A DNA stretch of 7,689 nt from Candidatus Tayloriibacteriota bacterium (GTDB lineage Bacteria > Patescibacteriota > Minisyncoccia > Phycocordibacterales > PALSA-1337), in assembly GCA_026395095.1 (NCBI GenBank), contig JAPLZI010000008.1, positions 1 to 7,689 of the forward strand. The letters run 5' to 3'. Position 1 is the stretch's first letter, and each line of letters opens with the position of its first letter. Shown piece by piece: positions 1 to 6,119 of this stretch. The position numbers and the translations under genes were made by a program. The notes below the pieces were generated by a model. That model did no database searches and had not been told where the DNA came from. It saw only the letters and a program-made list of their open reading frames with translations.

Positions 1-1
1 C

Positions 2-2368
2 CCCACCGAAAAAATGACAATTTTAGGAAGTGGCAACGTCGGCATCGGGACAGTGAGCCCTGGAACGAAACTAGATGTGCGGGGGGTGGGCGCCTTTAAT
101 GCTGTATCCAGTGCAACTTATGGTAATTTATATATAGTAGATTACACCACAACCGCTGGTCCTGGTAATGGAGGTAACATAGTCTTTGCGGGTGATACTT
201 TGAATCAACCTGATTATCCAGCAACTTTTGCAAACATAAGAGGCATTAAAGAAAATAATACATATGATAATAGTCTCGGGGCTTTGATTTTTGGAACTCA
301 AAGCAATTCCGGACATGTTCAGTTATTGCCAACCGTTACTGAAAAAATGAGAATAACAAGCTCAGGCAACGTCGGCATCGGGACGACGACGCCGGCCGCG
401 ACCCTCGGAGTCCAGGGTAATAGCTATGTGTCCGGCACAAGCTTCTTTGGTGGAGCGATGACAGCGACCAGTACTCTTACTGTAAGCAATAACGGAAATC
501 CTGGTGATTTTGTTCTGCCTTATAGTGTCTCATTTGTAGGAACCGGGGCATACAATGCGGCCTTTCAGGGCGGAGGTATTGCTCTGGGTGGTAGATACAA
601 TTCTGCTGGAGCTCAAACAACATTTGCACTTATCTCAGGTATAAAAGAAAATGCGACAGTTGGAAATATAGATGGTGCACTAACATTCTTGACCAGGAAA
701 GAAGGCGCTACAGCCGCTGAAAGAATGAGAATCACAAGCACCGGCAACGTCGGCATCGGGACGACGAATCCAGGACAAAGGCTGGAGGTAGCTGGTAATG
801 CAATAATTGGAACAAATACTGGTGGTAGTCTTTATCTCTATCAACCTAATACTAATTGGGGTATAAATGTTAATAGTACCGCGGGAGTGAATAGCGATTG
901 GGGAATGAGGTTCACAGGTGACCCTTCAGGTTCTTCGAATAGGGCGTGGACATTCTATGATGCAGGGAATAGCGCAATGAGAGCGTGGGTCAAGATGTTA
1001 ACTGGCGACGCTTATTTTCAAGGCAACGTCGGCATCGGGACGACGAGCCCGGGCTATAAATTGGATGTTGTGGGTAGCGTGGCATTCCCAGCTATAGGAA
1101 ATGGGGTTGGAACGGCATATATTTGCGCCACACTCGGAACCGGATTACTTTCAACATCAACCGGCACATGTACTCCGTCCTCGTTACGCTACAAGAACAA
1201 TGTACAAGATCTCACATATGGAATATCGGATTTGATGAAACTCCGACCGGTCTCATTTACTTACAAGCCGGAATTGCTCATAAGCGGTGCTCAGGTCGGT
1301 TTCCTCGCCGAGGATGTGGTCCAGATAATACCGGAAGTTGTTGGTCTAGATGCGCAAGGTCAGCCGAACAGTGTTGATTATGGAAAATTAACTCCTGTGA
1401 TCGTGAGTGCGATTCAGGGGCAACAAAAACATATTGATGTTCTTGATCTGACTGTTTCATCAACAACAAAAATAATGACGGATTCAGTTGTCACAATATT
1501 CGATCTCGTTGGTCTCTCGAAGGAGCAGGGTGACCGCATAACAGAGATTCAATCGCAAATTACCACTCTTGCAGAGCGTATGGATACGCTGGCTTCTACA
1601 ACAGCTACTCTTTCTACGACTGTTGCGTCTCTGCAAGCCGAGATTGCCGCTAGGAGTATGTCCAGTATTACCACTGATTCTGTGAACTCCACCACTACCG
1701 CCACAGAGCTTGCTTCTTCAACGCCATTCATTCAAGCGATTGCCAATGCGGTACAAAGCATGATCTCTGCAGTGGGTGAGTGGACAGTTAACAAGCTAAC
1801 GGCTCGCGTTGCATATATTGATCGAGTTGAAGCAAAGATGGTCGCGGTTACTCAAGGTTTCGATATCACTGATCAGGCGACGGGTGTTATCTGGTGTGTT
1901 ACGGTCAAGAATGGGGAATGGAGCAAGGTTCCATGGGCTTGCGGTACGCCTGCTAGCGCCACGGCCGCCGCCGCTAATTCTACCCAGCCTGTAGTAACGC
2001 CTATTAATCAGCCTTCTACGGCGAATGTGGTACAGGAGAATCTGCCGGCGCCAGTAGTCCAGACCGAGCCAGTTGTCCAGCCTGAGACGGCGGTAGATCT
2101 ATTCGCCAGCTCGACACCTGTGGCGACCGAGCCTATCACACCTGTGACCACGGTGGTTGAACCAGTTTCAGTGGCAACTACGACTGAAGCTGTGATATCT
2201 ACAGTTACAACTGAGCCGGTTTCTTCCACTGTCGCAACTTCGACTGAGGCCGTTGCTCCGACTACCACTACCACTACCACTACCACTATCGAGCCGGTGG
2301 TCATCGTTGAGCCGGTGATTTATTCAGCGGCAACTACTGCTGTGACTGCGACTACGACGACGCCGTAA
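2..2368 (+). CDS. Fibre-like surface protein with GNVGIGT modules and S74 chaperone domain (5' partial)
   Basis: This is probably a trimeric fibre or adhesin-like surface protein. The frame is open to the window edge: codons before the ATG at 14 read P-T-E-K, matching the T-E-K-M and A-E-R-M lead-ins of later modules, so that ATG is an internal Met and the true start lies upstream. Numbering from it, GNVGIGT occurs at residues 7, 118, 244 and 337. Modules two and three also share a GIKEN...GAL.F segment. From about residue 389 (S-S-L-R-Y-K-N-N) to about 480 is a peptidase S74/endosialidase chaperone domain, including G-F-L-A-E-D-V; in phage relatives self-cleavage occurs before the first Ser. 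A coiled coil follows (about 502-548), then a small domain with Cys628 and Cys643, and a Thr/Val/Pro/Ser-rich tail (about 645-784). No membrane anchor or LPXTG motif is seen. Family assignment is confident; the role as adhesin, phage-derived fibre or pilus-like structure is open. Confidence 0.88.
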   Translation, partial: PTEKMTILGSGNVGIGTVSPGTKLDVRGVGAFNAVSSATYGNLYIVDYTTTAGPGNGGNIVFAGDTLNQPDYPATFANIRGIKENNTYDNSLGALIFGTQSNSGHVQLLPTVTEKMRITSSGNVGIGTTTPAATLGVQGNSYVSGTSFFGGAMTATSTLTVSNNGNPGDFVLPYSVSFVGTGAYNAAFQGGGIALGGRYNSAGAQTTFALISGIKENATVGNIDGALTFLTRKEGATAAERMRITSTGNVGIGTTNPGQRLEVAGNAIIGTNTGGSLYLYQPNTNWGINVNSTAGVNSDWGMRFTGDPSGSSNRAWTFYDAGNSAMRAWVKMLTGDAYFQGNVGIGTTSPGYKLDVVGSVAFPAIGNGVGTAYICATLGTGLLSTSTGTCTPSSLRYKNNVQDLTYGISDLMKLRPVSFTYKPELLISGAQVGFLAEDVVQIIPEVVGLDAQGQPNSVDYGKLTPVIVSAIQGQQKHIDVLDLTVSSTTKIMTDSVVTIFDLVGLSKEQGDRITEIQSQITTLAERMDTLASTTATLSTTVASLQAEIAARSMSSITTDSVNSTTTATELASSTPFIQAIANAVQSMISAVGEWTVNKLTARVAYIDRVEAKMVAVTQGFDITDQATGVIWCVTVKNGEWSKVPWACGTPASATAAAANSTQPVVTPINQPSTANVVQENLPAPVVQTEPVVQPETAVDLFASSTPVATEPITPVTTVVEPVSVATTTEAVISTVTTEPVSSTVATSTEAVAPTTTTTTTTTIEPVVIVEPVIYSAATTAVTATTTTP
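32..1041 (+). repeat. Four dispersed identical 20-bp repeats encoding GNVGIGT
   Basis: The 20-mer ggcaacgtcggcatcgggac occurs without mismatch at 32-51, 365-384, 743-762 and 1022-1041. Spacings are 333, 378 and 279 bp, all multiples of three. The last three copies extend identically by GACGA. The modules between them are much more divergent, so even wobble positions are fixed only in this block. This is seen directly; its origin by recombination or gene conversion is inferred. Confidence 0.95.
2261..2290 (+). repeat. Hexanucleotide microsatellite (ACTACC)n in the Thr-rich tail
   Basis: Five tandem 6-bp units are present, four ACTACC and one variant ACTATC, encoding nine threonines and an isoleucine. 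Gain or loss of a unit keeps the frame and changes the tail by two residues, so slippage would vary length without inactivating the protein. Confidence 0.85.
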
Positions 2369-2374
2369 TCTAAG

Positions 2375-2394
2375 CTGGTAAGCGGTCTTACTGG
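2375..2394 (+). terminator. Weak hairpin just after the fibre gene
   Basis: GTAAG (2378-2382) pairs with CTTAC (2387-2391) around a 4-nt loop, and can extend through G-U pairs to C2375:G2394. It begins seven bases after the fibre gene's stop codon. No T-tract follows directly, so intrinsic termination here would be weak. Confidence 0.2.
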
Positions 2395-2400
2395 AATTCC

Positions 2401-2466
2401 TTCATTATTTCTTGAACAAAAATTCATTAAAATTTTAACTTTTCTTCATTAAAATTTGAACACTGG
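2401..2466. promoter_or_regulatory. Three-copy 22-bp operator-like array
   Basis: Three imperfect tandem units of exactly 22 bp start at 2401, 2423 and 2445. All begin TTCATTA and carry TT(G/T)AAC at unit positions 12-17. Units 1 and 3 contain the dyad TTCA-N8-TGAA; unit 2 has TTAA in the right arm. The 22-bp step is about two helical turns, which would place bound dimers on one DNA face. The array ends two bases before an extended -10 box. It resembles a cooperative repressor or activator array; the binding protein is unknown, and the HTH protein starting at 2845 is one candidate. Confidence 0.5.
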
Positions 2467-2468
2467 TT

Positions 2469-2477
2469 TGATATGAT
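2469..2477 (+). promoter_or_regulatory. Extended -10 promoter element
   Basis: TG-A-TATGAT matches an extended -10 (TGnTATAAT) with one mismatch in the hexamer. No good -35 lies 16-18 bp upstream, where the operator-like array sits instead, so an activator could substitute. The expected transcription start coincides with the ATG at 2484, implying either a leaderless message or a non-coding RNA starting there. Confidence 0.4.
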
Positions 2478-2483
2478 CGTAAT

Positions 2484-2621
2484 ATGGAAGAAAGTTTTGA
2501 ATCAGTAACAAATACAGTTATACAGGTTTCGGGCAGAGAGTGGAAAAATAAAACGTCGACGACGGCACTTTCAGATGCCGTCGTAATGCCCACAGAGGCC
2601 GATGGCGTTAGCCACCGTTAA
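2484..2621 (+). CDS. Possible 45-residue leaderless ORF or structured ncRNA
   Basis: An ATG at 2484 opens 45 codons ending in TAA at 2619-2621. The product begins MEESFESV and ends DGVSHR, with no recognised domain, signal peptide or membrane segment. There is no Shine-Dalgarno site; the ATG lies six bases after a good -10 hexamer, as expected for a leaderless message. A 9-bp hairpin lies within the reading frame, and a small TGGC-GTTA-GCCA hairpin lies near its end (2603-2614). The same stretch could therefore be a structured RNA instead. Coding status is uncertain. Confidence 0.27.
   Translation: MEESFESVTNTVIQVSGREWKNKTSTTALSDAVVMPTEADGVSHR
2559..2584 (+). other. 9-bp perfect inverted repeat (hairpin)
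   Basis: ACGACGGCA at 2559-2567 is the exact reverse complement of TGCCGTCGT at 2576-2584, with an 8-nt loop. It is a GC-rich stem in AT-rich surroundings. No T-tract follows, so it is not a classical terminator. It may be the core of a small RNA or a cruciform. Confidence 0.5.
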
Positions 2622-2648
2622 CGATAATGATATTCTAAAATAATATCT

Positions 2649-2662
2649 AGTCAATCTTGACT
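2649..2662. promoter_or_regulatory. Palindromic AGTCAA-TC-TTGACT site
   Basis: This is a perfect 6+2+6 dyad. A further direct half-site AGTCAA occurs at 2683-2688, and TTGAC recurs at 2721 within the -35 candidate of the next promoter. The arrangement suggests a second operator for the downstream cassette. No regulator family can be named. Confidence 0.35.
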
Positions 2663-2720
2663 TTATTCTCTTAAAATTGCGGAGTCAAACTAATGTGTCC
2701 AATTTCAAGCCCTGAGGCCC

Positions 2721-2749
2721 TTGACAAGCACCGGCTTATTTGGTATGCC
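2721..2749 (+). promoter_or_regulatory. Candidate promoter of the nuclease cassette
   Basis: A consensus -35 TTGACA (2721-2726), a 17-bp spacer and a -10-like TATGCC (2744-2749) preceded by TGG form a plausible sigma-70-type promoter; the -10 is weak. Transcription would start near 2756, giving a leader of about 90 nt that contains both tandem stem-loops before the ATG at 2845. Confidence 0.45.
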
Positions 2750-2773
2750 TAAAAAGTAAATTCGGGTGAATTT

Positions 2774-2825
2774 GGCTCACGAATAGTCGTGGTGAGCCTA
2801 AAATCTGCGAAAGTCGTGAGATTTT
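2774..2825 (+). ncRNA. Tandem stem-loops in the cassette leader
   Basis: Stem-loop 1 pairs GGCTCAC (2774-2780) with GTGAGCC (2792-2798). Stem-loop 2 pairs AAAATCT (2800-2806) with AGATTTT (2819-2825). The stems are unrelated in sequence, yet both loops contain AGTCGTG at the same place (2785-2791 and 2812-2818), 27 nt apart. Stem-loop 2 ends five bases before the weak AAAGAG ribosome-binding candidate (2831-2836). A cis-regulatory RNA recognised through its loops is plausible; no known class is recognised. Confidence 0.45.
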
Positions 2826-2844
2826 GACCCAAAGAGCGCGTGAG

Positions 2845-3984
2845 ATGAAAAAAACAGAAAAACTAGCCGAGGGATGCCCGTATTGCAATACTACGGATTT
2901 TGTTCTGCGCGGCACTAGAAAAAATAAATATCAGATCGTTCAGCTGTATTTGTGCAAAAATGCCACCTGTGGCCGAACATTCACAGCGTCTGATATCAAG
3001 GGTAAGCATTTTCCTTTGAACCTCATTGTCGAGGGTATGAATTACTACAATCTTGGTTTTACTTTGGAGGAAACTTGCTCACTACTTAAACAAAAATTTG
3101 GGGTCAATCCTGGGCCGTCGACTCTCTCTGAATGGATCAGCCAGTATAAGCCGCTATGCCGGTATGAACGCCTGCGGCCGTATGCTATAAAGATGTTTTC
3201 CCCGAAAGATACAGTTGAAGTGGTGACATTGGCCCACCGGCAGTTGTATCGTTTCCGTTATCACCGCGCCAAGACTGATCTAATGCTCCAGGAGTTTCCA
3301 AACCGCCGTTTCAAGGCACTCAAGGACTTTTTGAACGGAGTTTCCTCTGAAACGCCGCACCAATATTTCCAGGAAGGTGACCGAATGTCAGAAATCAGGA
3401 GCAATTTTGATAAAGCTGAAATGATTGTTACCGGCAAATCCAATTATGCCAATCGCTTGGCTCAATTTGTTTTGCAAACGGTGAAGGACAATAAACAACG
3501 CCATGAGGCTCTACAGAGATTCATGCTGGCCAATGATTCAGTAACCGTGGCAACTGAAGTGCCGGTCTATATTCGCAAAGAAGATATTGAGCACATGGAA
3601 AATGTTTTGGATTTTAAGATAACCGATAATGGCAAGATTGCCGTTAAAGGTGACAAAAAATTGAAAGCTGTGCCGAAGTTGCTGACAGGCCACATTGATT
3701 TTGTGCAGATCAGGAATGGTCAAATCCACCTGCTGGATTATAAGCCTAATGCTGACAAGGAAAAGCCGATCGAACAGCTGACTTGGTATGCCTTGGCCAT
3801 GTCGCGGTTGACGGGTTTGCGTCTATTCGAATTCAAATGCGCCTGGTTCGATGATAAGCATTATTACGAGTTCTATCCTCTACATGTGGTCAAGAAGATC
3901 CGCCGCAAGCGCAAACGCAATGTGCATTATCGTTCGGGCAGAGTGGTCGAGGTGCCCAAAGAGAATATATTAACTGTTGTGTAG
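2845..3984 (+). CDS. Zinc-ribbon/HTH protein fused to a PD-(D/E)XK (RecB/Cas4-like) nuclease
   Basis: This is a predicted DNA-binding nuclease of 379 residues. The ATG at 2845 is preferred over an in-frame TTG at 2824, which lies inside a stem-loop. C11-P-Y-C14 and C37-(x4)-C42 form a zinc ribbon like those at the N-terminus of IS1/IS1595-type transposases. Residues about 57-101 (ending S-E-W-I-S-Q-Y) look like the HTH that follows in such proteins. No DDE catalytic domain follows. The C-terminal third carries RecB/Cas4-type motifs: E238, G-H-I-D285, D298-Y-K300, and Q311-L-x-x-Y-A. The C-terminus is strongly basic (K-K-I-R-R-K-R-K-R, about 350-358). It leads the cassette, 24 bp before the next gene. 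I infer a recombined transposase-derived targeting module joined to a nuclease. No gene name is recognised. Confidence 0.7.
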   Translation: MKKTEKLAEGCPYCNTTDFVLRGTRKNKYQIVQLYLCKNATCGRTFTASDIKGKHFPLNLIVEGMNYYNLGFTLEETCSLLKQKFGVNPGPSTLSEWISQYKPLCRYERLRPYAIKMFSPKDTVEVVTLAHRQLYRFRYHRAKTDLMLQEFPNRRFKALKDFLNGVSSETPHQYFQEGDRMSEIRSNFDKAEMIVTGKSNYANRLAQFVLQTVKDNKQRHEALQRFMLANDSVTVATEVPVYIRKEDIEHMENVLDFKITDNGKIAVKGDKKLKAVPKLLTGHIDFVQIRNGQIHLLDYKPNADKEKPIEQLTWYALAMSRLTGLRLFEFKCAWFDDKHYYEFYPLHVVKKIRRKRKRNVHYRSGRVVEVPKENILTVV

Positions 3985-4008
3985 AAATTATTAATAATCT
4001 AAAAATAT

Positions 4009-4485
4009 ATGGCATATACCAATACTAAATACAAAAAAACGTTTGTTTCAAAGAAAACCATCCACTCATTTCGCGATTTGGAGGTGTATCAGAAAACTAT
4101 GGAGTGTTCGGTGTTGATCGTAAAGGATTTGAGTCCTATTTTGGCCAAATTGAACTATAATTTCCTAACTGACATGATCAGTTGTTCAATGGCAATTCCT
4201 CTGTGGATAGGCGAGTCGCATTCGGTGCGGTACGGTGATTTTGTCGCCGGTGTCGGTCTTCTGGAAAAAGCCATGGCCAACTGTAACAAGATGGTCATAT
4301 ACCTTGAACAGATCAAGGGAGTATACGGTTCCAAAATGAACATTGAACTCCTTGACGATATTATCGGTCGTTATGTCGCTGTTCGCGTCAAGATGTTCCG
4401 TCTTGAGAAGTCATGGAGGCGTTACAGAGAGATTGATTCTGTGGAAAAAGGAAAAGAAGAAAAGATAAAAAACTTCAAGTATTAA
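4009..4485 (+). CDS. Four-helix-bundle protein (S23/Avd-like)
   Basis: This 158-residue protein has the signature order of the S23-type four-helix-bundle family. It has an F-R-D-L-E-V-Y-Q start of helix 1 (residues 21-28), a S-M-A-I-P-L-W-I-G-E-S segment (60-70) matching the family's SIPxNIAEG turn, and a helical F-V-A-G-V-G-L-L-E-K-A segment (78-88). The C-terminus is Lys-rich. Family members include proteins encoded in 23S rRNA intervening sequences and Avd, the pentameric nucleic-acid-binding accessory protein of diversity-generating retroelements. No reverse transcriptase or rRNA is present here, so it was probably co-opted as a nucleic-acid-binding partner of the neighbouring nucleases. 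It has no clear ribosome-binding site and lies between the two nuclease genes (24 bp and 3 bp gaps), suggesting one operon. Confidence 0.68.
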   Translation: MAYTNTKYKKTFVSKKTIHSFRDLEVYQKTMECSVLIVKDLSPILAKLNYNFLTDMISCSMAIPLWIGESHSVRYGDFVAGVGLLEKAMANCNKMVIYLEQIKGVYGSKMNIELLDDIIGRYVAVRVKMFRLEKSWRRYREIDSVEKGKEEKIKNFKY

Positions 4486-4488
4486 ACA

Positions 4489-6033
4489 ATGTCTCCTAAA
4501 AATGTCCAAAAAAGCTCTGTCTTTATAGACAAAACCACTTACCTTGCATATCGTCAGTGCCCCAAGAACGCATGGCTTAAGGTTAACAAACCGGAATTGC
4601 ATGCTTTGTTCGAACTGTCGGAATTTGAAAAAAGCCTTTCGGATATGGGTCATATGGTCGAGGTGATGGCGCAAAAAATGTTTCCGGATGCTGTGAAGGA
4701 TAAAACTGGCGATTCAGTACCTGTGTTGTTTCAGCCGACATTTATTTTTGAAGGTTTTTTGGCGCGAGCGGATGTTATGGCCTATGACACAGCAACCAAC
4801 CTTTGGAACCTTTACGAAATCAAAGCCAGCAATTCACTTAAGAACACAAACGAATTGGACTATATTGAGGATGTTGCTTTTCAGTCTGTTATTATCCGCA
4901 ATCTAAGTTTGGGTCTTGGTAAGATTTTTATTATTTATTTGAATAAGGAGTATATTCGAGGCGATGAGCTTGATATTAAGAAACTATTTGTGACCGAGGA
5001 TGCTACCGAACGGGTTATGGAAAGGGAAAAGGCGACTTTGAATAGAATGCACCAGGCCAAAAAAGACATACTAGAAAAGTCTGAACAAGAATTGGCCTGC
5101 GAATGTATTTATACTGGTCGAAGCGCACACTGCACTACTTTTGCGTATTCTCATCCGAAAGTGCCAAAATATTCTGTTCATGATCTGGCCCGTATCGGCT
5201 CAAGCAAGAATGCGTTGCACTCCCTGATAGATGATGGCATATATGGTTTGGGTGATATTCCGCCGGACTTTCATCTTACTGAAATTCAAAGGAATCAGGT
5301 TATGGTATATCAGACAAAACGGCCGTTTAGTGATCATAAGGCTATCAAAGGAGAGTTGGCCGGTTTGCAATACCCGCTGTACTTTTTGGATTATGAGACT
5401 TACGCTTCTGCGGTTCCTTTGTTCAAGGGTTTTAGTCCGTTTCAACAGATCCCTTTTCAATTTTCCTTGCATGTGGTGGAAGGTTTTGAGAAAGATTCTG
5501 ATGTTGCGGACTCGTCCATTGTCGACAATTTTGAATATCTGCATCAGGCCGATTCTGATCCGTCGCTAATGATTATTGAGGAATTACATGAATTAATCGG
5601 GCCAAAAGGAAGCATTATCGTGTGGAATAAGAGTTTTGAACAAAGTATCAATGAACAGTTGGCGGAGCGTCATCCTGAACATAAAAATTTTCTGGATGAT
5701 GTGAACAAGCGAATTTATGATTTAAGGGATATTTTTACAAAACAGCTGTATGTTCATCATGGATTTGAAGGAAAAACCTCCATCAAGAAGGTTTTGCCGG
5801 TTTTGGTGCCGGAGGAGTCGAGTCATAAGGATTTGGAAATAAAGGAAGGTGCCTCTGCCTCTAAAAAATGGTATGACATGGTTTTTGGCAACGACCTGGT
5901 GCCAACTGAAAAGGAAATAATCCTGAAAGATCTGATGGATTATTGCGGTTTGGATACCTACGCGATGTATGCCATTTGGAGATTCTTGTGTTGCACGTTT
6001 CTCCCTAATCTGCTACGATTTTCTGCGCAGTAA
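4489..6033 (+). CDS. DUF2779 protein: RecB-like nuclease plus DEDDy-type exonuclease
   Basis: This 514-residue protein has two predicted nuclease modules. The N-terminal half looks RecB/Cas4-like: Y-R-Q-C24-P-K, G89 to D95 (G-F-L-A-R-A-D), E110-I-K112 and Q132. C204-x-C206-x8-C215, together with C24, could form an AddB/Cas4-style iron-sulphur or zinc site. The C-terminal DUF2779 half has RNase H-fold DEDD-exonuclease features: F-L-D301-Y-E303 (motif I), N380-K-S-F-E384 (motif II, Glu where classical enzymes have Asp) and Y485-C-G-L-D489 (Y-x3-D, motif III, DEDDy type). It starts three bases after the preceding stop with no ribosome-binding site, so translational coupling is likely. The substrate is unknown; DNA processing, repair or defence is inferred. 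It could also have lost activity in one module. Confidence 0.78.
   Translation: MSPKNVQKSSVFIDKTTYLAYRQCPKNAWLKVNKPELHALFELSEFEKSLSDMGHMVEVMAQKMFPDAVKDKTGDSVPVLFQPTFIFEGFLARADVMAYDTATNLWNLYEIKASNSLKNTNELDYIEDVAFQSVIIRNLSLGLGKIFIIYLNKEYIRGDELDIKKLFVTEDATERVMEREKATLNRMHQAKKDILEKSEQELACECIYTGRSAHCTTFAYSHPKVPKYSVHDLARIGSSKNALHSLIDDGIYGLGDIPPDFHLTEIQRNQVMVYQTKRPFSDHKAIKGELAGLQYPLYFLDYETYASAVPLFKGFSPFQQIPFQFSLHVVEGFEKDSDVADSSIVDNFEYLHQADSDPSLMIIEELHELIGPKGSIIVWNKSFEQSINEQLAERHPEHKNFLDDVNKRIYDLRDIFTKQLYVHHGFEGKTSIKKVLPVLVPEESSHKDLEIKEGASASKKWYDMVFGNDLVPTEKEIILKDLMDYCGLDTYAMYAIWRFLCCTFLPNLLRFSAQ
5991..6019 (+). promoter_or_regulatory. Candidate promoter for the RRM gene inside the DUF2779 3' end
   Basis: TTGCAC (5991-5996), a 17-bp spacer and TACGAT (6014-6019) with an upstream TGC form an extended -10 promoter candidate; the -35 is weak. 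It would start transcription near 6026, giving a leader of about 94 nt for the RRM gene and separating it from the cassette. Confidence 0.35.
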
Positions 6034-6050
6034 GTTTCTCGTCCTTACGC
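6027..6050 (+). other. Hairpin at the DUF2779 stop codon
   Basis: GTAAG (6030-6034) pairs with CTTAC (6044-6048), extended by G6027-C6028 with G6049-C6050 around a bulged A. It spans the TAA stop. No T-tract follows, so it may protect a 3' end or form part of the RRM leader rather than terminate. Confidence 0.25.
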
Positions 6051-6072
6051 ATTAGCATAGTGAACGGGAGTG

Positions 6073-6111
6073 CCGCTAGTGCGTGTGGAATACGCTCGCA
6101 GGGTGCGGTGA
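6073..6111 (+). promoter_or_regulatory. Possible SD-sequestering fold in the RRM leader
   Basis: CCGC (6073-6076) can pair with GCGG (6105-6108), enclosing a GCGT/ACGC hairpin (6081-6084 with 6092-6095). The outer strand overlaps the Shine-Dalgarno candidate GGTGA (6107-6111), located 8 nt before the ATG. The stems are short, so this is a suggestion only; a temperature- or protein-sensitive leader would suit a cold-shock-like RRM gene. Confidence 0.22.
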
Positions 6112-6119
6112 TACATACA

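Noticed and set aside
2008..2304. Minus-strand ORF rich in Val/Thr
   Set aside because: It is a shadow of the repetitive Thr/Val/Pro tail of the fibre gene and has low complexity.
2484..2640. Template repeat of a diversity-generating retroelement, prompted by the Avd-like gene and a hairpin in an A-rich stretch
   Set aside because: No matching variable repeat was seen in the fibre gene, and no reverse transcriptase lies in the window. The hairpin loop (8 nt) is also larger than usual for such elements.
2693..2752. 19-codon ORF (MCPISSPEAL...) as a leader peptide
   Set aside because: It overlaps the promoter candidate at 2721-2749, lacks a ribosome-binding site and is too short to support.
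5200..5569. Overlapping ORFs of about 112 codons on both strands inside the DUF2779 gene
   Set aside because: They lie in the middle of a well-supported domain and show no start signals or family features.
2369..6119. Cassette as an intact insertion sequence or transposon
   Set aside because: No terminal inverted repeats or target-site duplications were found by eye at its edges, and no DDE, HUH or serine recombinase is encoded.
6060..6119. Upstream GTG start for the RRM protein
   Set aside because: The added 20 residues are not RRM-like, and a better SD and ATG lie at 6107-6122.
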